From Opitutaceae bacterium UBA2377 (GTDB lineage: Bacteria > Verrucomicrobiota > Verrucomicrobiia > Opitutales > Opitutaceae), in NCBI GenBank assembly GCA_002344205.1, contig DDSZ01000021.1:1-21354 (forward strand): a DNA stretch of 21,354 nt, in the 5' to 3' direction. The position numbers were made by a program, and so were the translations under genes. Within the stretch, counting starts at the first letter, position 1. Each line of letters begins with the position of its first letter. Shown here piece after piece: positions 8,282 through 15,318 of the stretch. A model generated the notes under the pieces. The model ran no database searches. It saw only the letters and a list, made by a program, of their open reading frames with translations, and had not been told where the DNA came from.

Positions 8282-9145
8282 ATGGCAATCAAATCTTTCC
8301 GCCCTCTCACGCCCGCGGGCCGCTTCACCTCCCTCAACAAGGTGGTCGTGTCCAAGCTGCGTCCGCAGCGCAAGCTCACCGAGCCGAAGCCGAAGACCGG
8401 CGGCCGCAATGTTTACGGCCGCATCACCTCCCGCCACCGTGGCGGCGGCCACAAGCAGCTTTACCGCATCATCGATTTCAAGCGCGACATCATCGATATT
8501 CCTGCGCGCGTGCAGGCCATCGAGTATGATCCGAACCGCACGGCCCATCTCGCGCTCGTGGCCTACGCCAATGGCGAGAAGCGTTACATCATCGCGCCGA
8601 ACGGCCTGAAGGTCGGTGACACCATCGTCACCTCCGCCAAGGCCACGATCAACGACTTCAACGTGGGCAACAATTTCCCGCTTGAGATCATCCCGCCCTC
8701 CACGCGCCTCCATTGCGTCGAGCTGGTGCCGGGCCGCGGTGCCCAGTTGGCCCGCTCGGCCGGTGCCGGCATTGAGCTCGTCTCCGTGGAAAACGGTTTC
8801 GCCCAGCTCAAGATGCCCTCCGGTGAACTCCGGCTCGTGAATCCCAAGTGCCGCGCCACCATCGGTGAAGTCGGCAATGGTGATCACTCCAACCAGTCGC
8901 TCGGCAAGGCCGGACGCAAGCGCTGGCTCGGTATCCGCCCGACCGTCCGCGGTGTGGCGATGAATCCGGTGGACCACCCCAACGGCGGTGGTCAGGGCAA
9001 GTCCAAGGGTGGTGGCGGTCGCCAGCACCTCGTGTCGCCGTGGGGCCAGCTCGCCAAGGGCTTCGTCACCCGTCGCCGCTCCAAGCCGTCCAACAGCCTT
9101 ATTCTCGTCCACCACAACGGCCGCAAGCCGCGTGGCAAAAAGTAA
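8282..9145 (+). CDS. rplB: 50S ribosomal protein L2
   Basis: L2 is a primary 23S rRNA binder needed for subunit association and peptidyl-transferase function. The 287-residue product has the IKSFRPLTPAGR start, the fold core SRHRGGGHKQLYRIIDFKR, VPGRGAQLARSAGA, GKAGRKRWLG and MNPVDHPNGGGQG. The catalysis-linked His232 (DH) is kept, but the following position, nearly always His in bacteria (DHPHGGG), is Asn234. The C-terminus is a little longer than in E. coli (273 residues) and ends RKPRGKK. GGAG nine bases before ATG is a good Shine-Dalgarno sequence. Confidence 0.98.
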   Translation: MAIKSFRPLTPAGRFTSLNKVVVSKLRPQRKLTEPKPKTGGRNVYGRITSRHRGGGHKQLYRIIDFKRDIIDIPARVQAIEYDPNRTAHLALVAYANGEKRYIIAPNGLKVGDTIVTSAKATINDFNVGNNFPLEIIPPSTRLHCVELVPGRGAQLARSAGAGIELVSVENGFAQLKMPSGELRLVNPKCRATIGEVGNGDHSNQSLGKAGRKRWLGIRPTVRGVAMNPVDHPNGGGQGKSKGGGGRQHLVSPWGQLAKGFVTRRRSKPSNSLILVHHNGRKPRGKK

Positions 9146-9163
9146 TCCCAACGACTTCGCACC

Positions 9164-9439
9164 ATGGCACGCTCCATCAAGAAAGGTTTCTTCGTCGATT
9201 ACCACCTGCTCGAGAAAATCGAGAAGGCGGTCAAGGCCGGCACCAAGAAGCCCATCCAGACCTGGTCCCGCCGCTCGACCATCACGCCCGATTTCATCGG
9301 CCACACCTTCAACGTGCACAACGGCAAGGCCTTCATCGCCGTTTACGTCACCGAGAACATGGTCGGTCACAAGCTGGGCGAGTTCGCACCCACCCGCACC
9401 TTCAAGTCCCACGGCGCCCACACGGCCAAAGCCGTCTAA
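9164..9439 (+). CDS. rpsS: 30S ribosomal protein S19
   Basis: S19 forms the top of the 30S head with S13 and contacts A-site tRNA and the 50S subunit. The 91-residue product has the standard [20 protein letters not shown] start, [39 protein letters not shown] and a basic tail. ATG 9164 is 18 bases after the rplB stop and has no Shine-Dalgarno sequence. It is followed by a 77-base gap with a hairpin before rplV, a longer gap than its neighbours have. Confidence 0.98.
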   Translation: MARSIKKGFFVDYHLLEKIEKAVKAGTKKPIQTWSRRSTITPDFIGHTFNVHNGKAFIAVYVTENMVGHKLGEFAPTRTFKSHGAHTAKAV

Positions 9440-9466
9440 ACTTTAACCTGATCAAAACTTAAAAGG

Positions 9467-9494
9467 GCAGGGGACCGTCCAACGGTCCCGCTGT
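9467..9494 (+). promoter_or_regulatory. Hairpin between rpsS and rplV
   Basis: GGGACCGT (9471-9478) is perfectly complementary to ACGGTCCC (9482-9489) around a CCA loop. The stem is extended by CAG (9468-9470) with CTG (9491-9493) past one bulged G, and by a G-U pair at 9467/9494. No T-run follows, so it is not a normal terminator. It lies about 20 bases upstream of the rplV ribosome-binding site and could affect mRNA stability, processing or protein binding; the sequence does not say which. Confidence 0.5.
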
Positions 9495-9516
9495 CGCCTT
9501 CAAAGGAATCAAACCC

Positions 9517-9858
9517 ATGGAAGTCCAAGCCCTCACCCGCTACGCGCGCATGTCCCCTAAAAAGGTGCGCGAAGTGGCCCGCACCATCCAAGGCCGCAAG
9601 GCTGCGGAAGCCGTCGATTATCTGACGCTCATCCCGCGCAAGTCCGCGCGCCTGATCGTGAAGACGCTCAAGAGCGCCATCGCCAATGCCGAGAACAACA
9701 AGAACCTTTCGGCCGACACCCTGACCGTAAAGAGCGCGATCGTCGAAAACGGTCCCGTGCTCAAGCGGTTCAAGGCCGGCGCTCGCGGCACCGCGATGCC
9801 CCGCCGCAAGAAGATGTCGCACATCAAGATCGTCCTTTCCGACGGCAACTCCAACTAA
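9517..9858 (+). CDS. rplV: 50S ribosomal protein L22
   Basis: L22 spans the 50S subunit; its beta-hairpin forms part of the exit-tunnel constriction. The 113-residue product begins [20 protein letters not shown], has the helical core and [17 protein letters not shown], then the hairpin segment [19 protein letters not shown] and SHIKIVLSD. Length is typical and the hairpin shows no obvious macrolide-resistance deletion. AAGGA nine bases before ATG is a good Shine-Dalgarno site. A stable hairpin lies in the gap upstream, and rpsC starts 8 bases downstream. Confidence 0.98.
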   Translation: MEVQALTRYARMSPKKVREVARTIQGRKAAEAVDYLTLIPRKSARLIVKTLKSAIANAENNKNLSADTLTVKSAIVENGPVLKRFKAGARGTAMPRRKKMSHIKIVLSDGNSN

Positions 9859-9866
9859 CATTTCCC

Positions 9867-10499
9867 ATGGGCCAAAAGACCAATCCGACCGGTTTCCGTC
9901 TCGCTGTCCACCGCAACTGGCAGTCCCGCTGGTATGCGAGCAAGAAGGACTTTTCCAAGCTCCTCCTCGAGGACCAGGTGATCCGCACCAAACTCATGGA
10001 GAAGCTCAAGCAGGCTTCCGTGCCGCGCATCTTCATTGAGCGCGCCTCGAACCGCGTGCGCGTCAAGATCTACACCGCCCGTCCGGGCATCGTCATCGGC
10101 CGCAAGGGCCAGGAGATCGAGAAGATCAAGGAGGAGCTCGCCAAGCTCACCGGCAAGGAGATCCTCCTCGACATCCAGGAGGTTAAGAAGCCTGAGATCG
10201 AGGCCGCCCTCGTGGCCGAGAACGTTGCCCTCCAGTTGGAGCGCCGCATCGCCTTCCGCCGGGCCATGAAGAAGGCCGTGGAAATGGCCATGGCGCTCGG
10301 TGCGGAGGGCATCCGTATCCAGTGCTCCGGCCGTCTCGGCGGCGCCGACATCGCCCGCCGCGAATGGCAGCGCAAGGGCCGCGTGCCCCTGCACACGCTC
10401 CGCGAGAACATCGACTACGGCTTCGCCGAGGCGCAGACCCTGTATGGCAAGATCGGCGTCAAATGCTGGATCTGCAAAAAGGAGTCCGACAACAACTGA
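9867..10499 (+). CDS. rpsC: 30S ribosomal protein S3
   Basis: S3 lies at the mRNA entry of the 30S head. The 210-residue product begins [20 protein letters not shown], has a type II KH domain with the RNA-binding loop GRKG (78-81) in [20 protein letters not shown], and the C-terminal domain [18 protein letters not shown] with [12 protein letters not shown] and [10 protein letters not shown]. It ends soon after the core, without the long tail found in some bacteria. No Shine-Dalgarno precedes the start; coupling to rplV 8 bases upstream is likely. Confidence 0.98.
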   Translation: MGQKTNPTGFRLAVHRNWQSRWYASKKDFSKLLLEDQVIRTKLMEKLKQASVPRIFIERASNRVRVKIYTARPGIVIGRKGQEIEKIKEELAKLTGKEILLDIQEVKKPEIEAALVAENVALQLERRIAFRRAMKKAVEMAMALGAEGIRIQCSGRLGGADIARREWQRKGRVPLHTLRENIDYGFAEAQTLYGKIGVKCWICKKESDNN

Positions 10500-10536
10500 T
10501 CCCGCCGGATCTTCCCGCATTTAGGAGAACACTCCC

Positions 10537-10959
10537 ATGGCTTTAGCTCCCTCCCGCACCAAATACCGCAAGTCCCAGAAGGGCTCCCGCGCCGGCAATG
10601 CCAAGCGCGGCAACACGCTCGCCTTCGGTGAATACGGCCTGCAGTCCCTCACGCGCGGTCCCATGACCGGCCAGCAGATCGAGGCCGCCCGTGTCACCAT
10701 CTCGCGCCACCTCAAGCGCAAGGGCAAACTCTGGATCCGCGTCTTCCCGCACAAGCCCGTCACCAAGAAGCCCGCCGAAACCCGCATGGGTCAGGGCAAG
10801 GGCCCGGTCGAGTTCTACGTCGCCGTCATCAAGCCCGGCGCCGTCCTGTTCGAGCTCTCCGGCGTGCCCACCACCATCGCCAAAGAGGCCTTCCGCCTGG
10901 CCGACGCCAAGCTGCCTTTCCGCTGCCGCTTCATCGTGCGCGACGGCACCCAGTCCTGA
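10537..10959 (+). CDS. rplP: 50S ribosomal protein L16
   Basis: L16 binds near the A-site tRNA elbow and is a late assembly protein. The 140 residues carry the basic N-terminus ([17 protein letters not shown]), [28 protein letters not shown], the loop [19 protein letters not shown] and REAF-like [20 protein letters not shown]. Length matches the family. AGGAG nine bases upstream makes a good Shine-Dalgarno sequence in the 37-base gap after rpsC. rpmC follows after 26 bases in the usual L16-L29-S17 order. Confidence 0.98.
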   Translation: MALAPSRTKYRKSQKGSRAGNAKRGNTLAFGEYGLQSLTRGPMTGQQIEAARVTISRHLKRKGKLWIRVFPHKPVTKKPAETRMGQGKGPVEFYVAVIKPGAVLFELSGVPTTIAKEAFRLADAKLPFRCRFIVRDGTQS

Positions 10960-10985
10960 GCTGTCCACCAACCGTCCGTCCTGTC

Positions 10986-11183
10986 ATGACTTCCAAAGAA
11001 ATCCGCGAACTCTCGCCTGCCGAGATCACCACCAAGCTCCGCGAAATCCGCGATCAGCTTACCCAGCTCCGGCTGCGCAAGCACACCGGCCAAGTCGAGA
11101 AAACCCACGAGCTCCGCGCTCTCCGCAAGGACATCGCGCGCCTTGAGACCATCCTTCTGCAAAAGCAAAGCCAAGCCGCCTGA
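10986..11183 (+). CDS. rpmC: 50S ribosomal protein L29
   Basis: L29 is a small two-helix protein beside L23 at the exit-tunnel mouth. The 65-residue product fits: [20 protein letters not shown], then [20 protein letters not shown] and [12 protein letters not shown]. It ends in a short Gln/Ala tail. ATG 10986 is 26 bases after rplP and lacks a Shine-Dalgarno sequence (the preceding bases are GTCCGTCCTGTC). Its position between rplP and rpsQ is canonical and supports the call for so short a protein. Confidence 0.96.
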   Translation: MTSKEIRELSPAEITTKLREIRDQLTQLRLRKHTGQVEKTHELRALRKDIARLETILLQKQSQAA

Positions 11184-11196
11184 GGCGCCCTAAGCC

Positions 11197-11532
11197 ATGT
11201 CACACCACGTCCGTCACAACCGCCGCAAGATCCTCATCGGTTTCGTCACCAGCCGTTCCGGCGACAAGTCCGTCAAGGTCACCATTCCCTATAAGACGCC
11301 GCACCCACTCTACCACAAGGTGGTCAACCGCCAGACCGTCGTGCACGTGCATGACGAGAAGAACGAGTCCCATGTCGGCGACAAGGTCGAGATCATGGAG
11401 ACGCGTCCCCTCAGCCGTCTGAAGCGCTGGCGCATCATTTCCGTCATCGAACGCGCAGTCGGCACGACCGTCGAGGCCATCACCGAAAAAGATGTCGCCG
11501 AGACCGTTCCCACCAAGGTCACCAAGGCCTGA
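11197..11532 (+). CDS. rpsQ: 30S ribosomal protein S17 with C-terminal tail
   Basis: S17 is an early-binding OB-fold protein of the 30S body. Residues 1-88 are the normal protein: RRKILIGFVTSRSGDKSVKV, TPHPLYHKVV, HVHDEKNESHVGDKVEIMET and RPLSRLKRWRIISVIERAV. A further 23 or so residues (89-111, Thr/Val/Ala/Lys-rich, ending PTKVTKA) go beyond the usual end near 84-88. The tail is in frame and uses the same codon style as the core. GAGG eleven bases before ATG is only a weak Shine-Dalgarno match. It is the last gene before a 42-base gap leading to rplN. Confidence 0.97.
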   Translation: MSHHVRHNRRKILIGFVTSRSGDKSVKVTIPYKTPHPLYHKVVNRQTVVHVHDEKNESHVGDKVEIMETRPLSRLKRWRIISVIERAVGTTVEAITEKDVAETVPTKVTKA

Positions 11533-11574
11533 AACTCCGCCAATCCTTAACCATCCAATTCCAGGAGGTCCGCC

Positions 11575-11940
11575 ATGATTCAACTGCGCTCCATTCTCGA
11601 GGTTGCCGACAACACCGGCGCCCGTCGCGCCGCCATGATTAGCCGCAAAGGCCAGATTACCGACACCGCCGGTGTGGGTGACATCATCACCGTCCACATC
11701 AAGGACAGTGCCACCGATGCGTCCGTCAAAAAGGGCGAAGTCGCCAAGGCGGTTGTCGTCCGCACCAAGGCGCCGGTCCGCCGCGCCGACGGCAGCTACC
11801 TGCGTTTCGACAGCAACGCCATCGTCATCATCGACGCGACGAACAATCCCAAGGGCACCCGCATCTTCGGCCCTGTCGCCCGCGAGCTCCGCGCGAAGAA
11901 CTTCATGAAGATCATCTCGCTTGCCCCGGAGGTTCTCTAA
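11575..11940 (+). CDS. rplN: 50S ribosomal protein L14
   Basis: L14 forms an intersubunit bridge and, with L19, contacts 16S rRNA; it is also the target of the silencing factor RsfS. The 121-residue product is near the usual 122: [87 protein letters not shown] and the end LAPEVL. AGGAGGT five bases before ATG 11575 is the best Shine-Dalgarno site in the window, marking a fresh initiation point where the spc block begins. Confidence 0.98.
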   Translation: MIQLRSILEVADNTGARRAAMISRKGQITDTAGVGDIITVHIKDSATDASVKKGEVAKAVVVRTKAPVRRADGSYLRFDSNAIVIIDATNNPKGTRIFGPVARELRAKNFMKIISLAPEVL

Positions 11941-11941
11941 C

Positions 11942-12214
11942 ATGGCCAAAAAATCTCACGTCAAACGCGGCGATCAGGTCGTCGTCATCGCCGGCACCCA
12001 CAAGGGCAAGTCGGGTAAGGTCCTTGAGATCTTGGCCGCCAGCCAGCGGGCCCGGGTCGAGGGCGTTGCCATGATCAAGCGCCACCTCAAGAAATCCCAG
12101 GAGCATCCGCAGGGCACCATCGCCGAGCGGGAAGGCTCCATCCACGTGTCCAACCTCATGCTCCAGCAGGTGTTCGAAGCGAGCAAACGAAAGAAAGCCG
12201 CCGCTACCGCCTGA
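11942..12214 (+). CDS. rplX: 50S ribosomal protein L24, short form
   Basis: L24 starts 50S assembly and sits near the tunnel exit. The ATG at 11942 (one base after the rplN stop, GGAGGT eight bases upstream) gives the normal start AKKSHVKRGDQVVVIAG with the KOW motif GTHKGKSGKVLEI (18-30). The frame is open further upstream to 11921, but that start lies inside rplN and has no site of its own. At 90 residues it is shorter than the 100-105 typical elsewhere: after HVSNLMLQQ it lacks the usual C-terminal strand-turn-strand and ends in a basic Lys/Ala tail. Confidence 0.96.
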   Translation: MAKKSHVKRGDQVVVIAGTHKGKSGKVLEILAASQRARVEGVAMIKRHLKKSQEHPQGTIAEREGSIHVSNLMLQQVFEASKRKKAAATA

Positions 12215-12322
12215 TCTGCCAAAGTTCGCTTGCCATCCGTCCCGGGTGGCTGCGTGATTGGCCCCTTTTCCATCAAAAACTCACTTCCATGACGCCGGGT
12301 CGGTAATCCGGTGACTCTCAAC
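12215..12322 (+). promoter_or_regulatory. rplX-rplE gap with two hairpins
   Basis: This 108-base gap is unusual among genes otherwise spaced 1-40 bases. GCCATCC (12232-12238) pairs with GGGTGGC (12244-12250; one G-U) around a 5-base loop. CGCCGG (12293-12298) pairs with CCGGTG (12308-12313; one G-U) around a 9-base loop, with G12291-C12315 beyond an A-A mismatch. The second hairpin ends 7 bases before the rplE ATG. In E. coli, S8 represses the spc operon by binding at the start of rplE, so an S8 site here is plausible but not shown. Confidence 0.4.
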
Positions 12323-12892
12323 ATGAGCTACACTCCCACTCTCAAAAAGATCTACGTCGAGCAGGCGATCCCTGAACTCGTCAAGAGCCGCGGTTACAAG
12401 AACAGCCACGAGGTGCCGAAGATCACCAAGGTGGTCCTGAACACCGGCATCGATGCCGAGGCGGACAAGAACCAGATCAGCGACATCCAGCGCGACCTCG
12501 CCCTCATTGCCGGGCAAAAGCCCGTGCTGACGAAATCCAAGAAGGCCGTCTCCAACTTCAAGCTCCGGCAGGGCCAGGTCGTCGGCTGCTGCGTCACGCT
12601 CCGTGGCGCCAACATGTGGGAATTCCTCTACCGCCTCATTGCGGTGGCGCTGCCCTCCATCCGCGACTTCCGCGGCATCTCCCCGAAGCTCGACGGCCAG
12701 GGCAACTACAACCTCGGCATCACCGACTTCTCCATTTTCCCGGAAATCACCATCGAGAACGTCAAGAAGACCATGGGTCTCGACATCACGATCGTGACCA
12801 CCGCCGAAACGGACGATGAGGGCCGTGAACTCCTCAAGCACCTCGGCATGCCCTTCCGCCGCTCCGAGACCGCCAAGACCAACGCCGCCTGA
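12323..12892 (+). CDS. rplE: 50S ribosomal protein L5
   Basis: L5 binds 5S rRNA and forms the 50S central protuberance. From ATG 12323 the protein has 189 residues with [78 protein letters not shown] and [18 protein letters not shown] at 12311 would add four residues, but it falls inside a hairpin and the MSY start matches the family, so I prefer the ATG. It has no Shine-Dalgarno sequence. The tail after GMPFRR is a short Thr/Ala-rich addition. rpsN follows after 7 bases. Confidence 0.96.
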   Translation: MSYTPTLKKIYVEQAIPELVKSRGYKNSHEVPKITKVVLNTGIDAEADKNQISDIQRDLALIAGQKPVLTKSKKAVSNFKLRQGQVVGCCVTLRGANMWEFLYRLIAVALPSIRDFRGISPKLDGQGNYNLGITDFSIFPEITIENVKKTMGLDITIVTTAETDDEGRELLKHLGMPFRRSETAKTNAA

Positions 12893-12899
12893 TTCCGCC

Positions 12900-13205
12900 A
12901 TGCCGAAAACATCCGCCATCGAACGCAACAAGAAGCGCGTGCTCCTCACCGCGAAGCACAAGGCCAAGCGCGCCGAGCTCAAGGCCATCCTCGCCAATCC
13001 CGACACCACTGACGCCGAGTTTTTCGCCGCCCAAAAGAAGCTGGCCAAACTCCCGCGCGATTCCTCCGTGGTCCGCATCAAGAACCGCTGCTCCATGAGC
13101 GGCCGTCCGCGCGCCTACATCCGCAAGTTCGGCGTCTCCCGCATCCAGTTCCGCGAACTCGCCCTCGCCGGCAAGATCCCGGGCGTCACCAAGGCTTCCT
13201 GGTAA
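12900..13205 (+). CDS. rpsN: 30S ribosomal protein S14, zinc-free type
   Basis: S14 is part of the 30S head near the A site. The 101-residue length and sequence match the long, zinc-independent class: [40 protein letters not shown] and [20 protein letters not shown] with Trp at the end. The short class carries two CxxC pairs; here only Cys64 is left. ATG 12900 is chosen because the open frame upstream lies inside rplE and only this start gives the family N-terminus. No Shine-Dalgarno is present; the 7-base gap suggests coupling to rplE. Confidence 0.97.
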   Translation: MPKTSAIERNKKRVLLTAKHKAKRAELKAILANPDTTDAEFFAAQKKLAKLPRDSSVVRIKNRCSMSGRPRAYIRKFGVSRIQFRELALAGKIPGVTKASW

Positions 13206-13224
13206 AAATTTTTGGCGGGAGTTA

Positions 13225-13241
13225 ACGCGCCCCCGGCGCGT
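13225..13241 (+). promoter_or_regulatory. Short GC hairpin between rpsN and rpsH
   Basis: ACGCGCC (13225-13231) is perfectly complementary to GGCGCGT (13235-13241) with a CCC loop, in the 72-base gap between rpsN and rpsH. No T-tract follows directly, so termination is unlikely. An AAAAATTTTT run lies just upstream at 13204-13213. The role is unknown. Confidence 0.4.
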
Positions 13242-13277
13242 CGGATATGACCCGTCATTTTACAAACAACATCCACC

Positions 13278-13670
13278 ATGACCGATCCCATCAGTGATTT
13301 CCTGACCCGCCTCCGCAATGCGTCGAAGGCTCGTCTCGCCGAGTGCGTTTCACCGCATTCCAAACTCAAGGAGTCCATCGCCGCCATCCTCAAGGCCGAA
13401 GGCTACATCCTCGGCTATGCCGACGGTGCCGACGCCCAGGGGCACAAGACCCTTGTCGTGCAAATGAAGTATGTTGACGGCACGCCTGTCATCACCGGCA
13501 TCAACCGCGTCTCCACGCCGGGTCGCCGCCTTTACTACAGCTACACCGAAATTCCCCGCGTGCTCAACGGCCTCGGCATTTCCATCCTCTCCACTTCCAA
13601 GGGTCTTATGAAAGACCAGGATTGCCGCCGCCAAAAGGCGGGTGGCGAGCTCATCTGCAACGTCTGGTAA
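13278..13670 (+). CDS. rpsH: 30S ribosomal protein S8
   Basis: S8 is a primary 16S binder organising the 30S central domain, and in E. coli the translational repressor of the spc operon. The 130 residues carry the N-terminal domain TDPISDFLTRLRNASKARLA and the C-terminal RNA-binding part RVSTPGRRLYYSYTEIPRVL, LGISILSTSKGLMKDQDCRR and the end GGELICNVW, matching the usual GEVLCYVW finish. There is no Shine-Dalgarno before ATG; the leader is A/C-rich. rplF follows after 13 bases. Confidence 0.98.
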   Translation: MTDPISDFLTRLRNASKARLAECVSPHSKLKESIAAILKAEGYILGYADGADAQGHKTLVVQMKYVDGTPVITGINRVSTPGRRLYYSYTEIPRVLNGLGISILSTSKGLMKDQDCRRQKAGGELICNVW

Positions 13671-13683
13671 TAGAAGCACCACC

Positions 13684-14223
13684 ATGAGTCGCATCGGCAA
13701 ACAACCCGTTTCCATCCCCGACAAGGTGAAGGTCGAAGTCAAAGGCCACACCGTCAGCGTCGAGGGTCCCAAGGGCAAGATCGCGAAAACCTTCGCGCCC
13801 GTCGTCAATATCACCGTGGCCAACAAAAAGGTTACCGTCTCGCCTTCCGCTGACGAAAGCCGTTTCGCCCGGGCCATGTATGGCACCGTGCGCTCGGTCA
13901 TCGCCGGCATGGTCAAGGGCGCGAGCGAAGGCTACGCCAAGGAGCTCGAGATCCAAGGCGTCGGCTTCAAGGCCAACCTAAAGGGCAAGCAGCTCGATTT
14001 GGCCCTCGGCTACTCGCACCCCATCCTGATGGATATCCCGGATGGCATCAAAGTCACCGTCACCGACCAGACCAAGCTCAAGGTCGAAGGCGCGGACAAG
14101 CAGCTTGTCGGTGCCGTCACCGCCGAAATCCGCAGCTATTACCCGCCCGAGCCTTACAAGGGCAAGGGAGTCCGCATCGTTGGCGAGCGCGTTCGCCGCA
14201 AGGAAGGCAAGACTGTCGCCTGA
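13684..14223 (+). CDS. rplF: 50S ribosomal protein L6
   Basis: L6 lies near the sarcin-ricin loop and the factor-binding site. From ATG 13684 it is 179 residues: SRIGKQPVSIPDKVKVEVKG, VEGPKGKI, FARAMYGTVRSVIAGMVKGA, LEIQGVGFKANLKGKQLDLA, GYSHPILMDIPDGIKV, and the C-terminal motif YYPPEPYKGKGVRIVGERVR followed by RKEGKT. These are the two tandem L6 domains. The frame is open 42 bases upstream into rpsH, but the MSRIGK start is diagnostic. No clear Shine-Dalgarno sequence is present. Confidence 0.98.
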   Translation: MSRIGKQPVSIPDKVKVEVKGHTVSVEGPKGKIAKTFAPVVNITVANKKVTVSPSADESRFARAMYGTVRSVIAGMVKGASEGYAKELEIQGVGFKANLKGKQLDLALGYSHPILMDIPDGIKVTVTDQTKLKVEGADKQLVGAVTAEIRSYYPPEPYKGKGVRIVGERVRRKEGKTVA

Positions 14224-14258
14224 CGCCAATCCTAACCTATATTCGCAGGGGTCCACCC

Positions 14259-14621
14259 ATGAACACCATTCGCAAAGCCAGTCTCCTCCAGAAGCGCCGT
14301 TGGAGAATCCGCAAGAAGATCACCGGCACCGCCGCGCGTCCGCGCGTGTGCGTCAAGTTCTCCGCCAAGCACATCTACGCCCAGGCGGTGAACGACGAGA
14401 GCGGGGTCACGCTGGTCTTCCTCTCCAGTCTCGATGCCGGTTTGCGCGCCAAGAAGTTGGCGGCCAACCTCTCCGGGGCCAAGGAGCTCGGCGTCGCCTT
14501 TGCCGCCAAGGCCAAGGCCGCCGGCATCAGCTCGGTTGTCTTCGACCGCAGCGGCGCCCGCTACCACGGCAAAGTCAAACAGTTCGCAGATGCGGCCCGC
14601 GAAGGCGGCCTCGTATTCTAA
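14259..14621 (+). CDS. rplR: 50S ribosomal protein L18
   Basis: L18 binds 5S rRNA with L5 in the central protuberance. The 120-residue product has RRWRIRKKITGTAARPRVCV, KFSAKHIYAQAVNDESGVTL, GVAFAAKAKAAGISSVVFDR and SGARYHGKVKQFADAAREGG, ending LVF as usual. AGGGG eight bases upstream is a weak Shine-Dalgarno match. It lies 35 bases after rplF and 9 bases before rpsE in the canonical L6-L18-S5 order. Confidence 0.98.
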   Translation: MNTIRKASLLQKRRWRIRKKITGTAARPRVCVKFSAKHIYAQAVNDESGVTLVFLSSLDAGLRAKKLAANLSGAKELGVAFAAKAKAAGISSVVFDRSGARYHGKVKQFADAAREGGLVF

Positions 14622-14630
14622 TCATCGCCC

Positions 14631-15251
14631 ATGAGCACCGATACCACTCCCACCACTTCAGCTCCCGACAAGGCCACAGCTCCCGAGGCGACTGCACCGG
14701 CTCCCCAGCGGTCGAACCGCGGTCCGCGCCGCGAATTTGGCCGCGGTCCCCGCCGCGACGATCGCAACCGCGACGCCGCCCCCAGCGATGGTCCCACGAT
14801 GATCGAGAAGGTCGTCTTCATCAACCGCTGCGCCAAGGTCGTCAAGGGCGGCCGCCGCTTCAGCTTTGCCGCTCTCGCCGTTGTCGGCGATGGCAAGGGC
14901 AAGGTTGGCATCGGCTACGGCAAGGCGAATGAAGTGCCGGATGCCATCAAGAAGGGCACCGCCAATGCGCACAAGCATCTCGTCAGCGTGAAACTCAAGG
15001 GCGACACGATTTCGCACGAGGTGCTCGGCGAATACGACGGCGGCCGTGTGCTGCTTCGCCCTGCCACCACCGGCACCGGCTTGATTGCCGGCGGCGCGGT
15101 GCGTGCTGTGCTCGAAGCCGCGGGCGTCAAGAACGTCCTCACCAAATCCATGGGTTCGAGCAACCACATCGCCGTGGTGCATGCGACCCTGGCCGGCCTT
15201 CGTCAGCTCCGCCTCGCGGAAGACTACGCCGGCTCCCGCAAGACCAACTGA
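14631..15251 (+). CDS. rpsE: 30S ribosomal protein S5 with N-terminal extension
   Basis: S5 sits at the mRNA entry channel and influences fidelity. The core runs from about residue 57 ([96 protein letters not shown]). Ahead of it lies a low-complexity stretch: residues 1-27 rich in Thr, Pro and Ala, and 28-48 rich in Arg and Gly ([18 protein letters not shown]). E. coli S5 has about 10 residues before the matching point and 167 in all, against 206 here. Met57 could be an internal start, but ATG 14631 follows rplR by 9 bases and fits the operon spacing. Neither start has a Shine-Dalgarno sequence. Confidence 0.96.
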   Translation: MSTDTTPTTSAPDKATAPEATAPAPQRSNRGPRREFGRGPRRDDRNRDAAPSDGPTMIEKVVFINRCAKVVKGGRRFSFAALAVVGDGKGKVGIGYGKANEVPDAIKKGTANAHKHLVSVKLKGDTISHEVLGEYDGGRVLLRPATTGTGLIAGGAVRAVLEAAGVKNVLTKSMGSSNHIAVVHATLAGLRQLRLAEDYAGSRKTN

Positions 15252-15271
15252 CCTTTCCATAAATCCGAGTT

Positions 15272-15293
15272 CCACGCCGCAAATGCGGGGTGG
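15272..15293 (+). promoter_or_regulatory. Hairpin in the rpsE-rplO gap
   Basis: CCGC (15277-15280) pairs with GCGG (15285-15288) around AAAT, extended past a G-G mismatch by CCAC (15272-15275) with GTGG (15290-15293). The 67-base gap is where rpmD lies in many bacteria; it is too short for that gene and contains no remnant I can recognise. Confidence 0.35.
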
Positions 15294-15318
15294 GGCGCCC
15301 ATCCACGAGGAAACCTCA

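Noticed and set aside
8219..9421. 400-codon open frame on the minus strand across rplB and rpsS
   Set aside because: It is an antisense shadow of genes with strong C/G third-position bias, has no recognisable motif and no initiation signal, and overlaps certain genes completely. The same holds for 4844-5848, 6682-7611, 19358-20242 and 20172-21326 on the minus strand.
12311..12322. GTG start for rplE at 12311
   Set aside because: It adds four residues not seen in L5, lies in a hairpin, and the ATG at 12323 gives the family MSY start.
13225..13241. rpsN-rpsH hairpin as a terminator
   Set aside because: No T-tract follows directly and the operon continues with rpsH.
14042..14932. 296-codon + strand frame over rplF, rplR and rpsE
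   Set aside because: It is an alternative frame of three well-supported genes, rich in Arg, Pro, Ser and His, as expected for shifted reading of GC-rich DNA.
15085..15318. Upstream extension of rplO into rpsE
   Set aside because: L15 homology starts at ATG 15319, which has its own Shine-Dalgarno; the extension is a shadow of rpsE.
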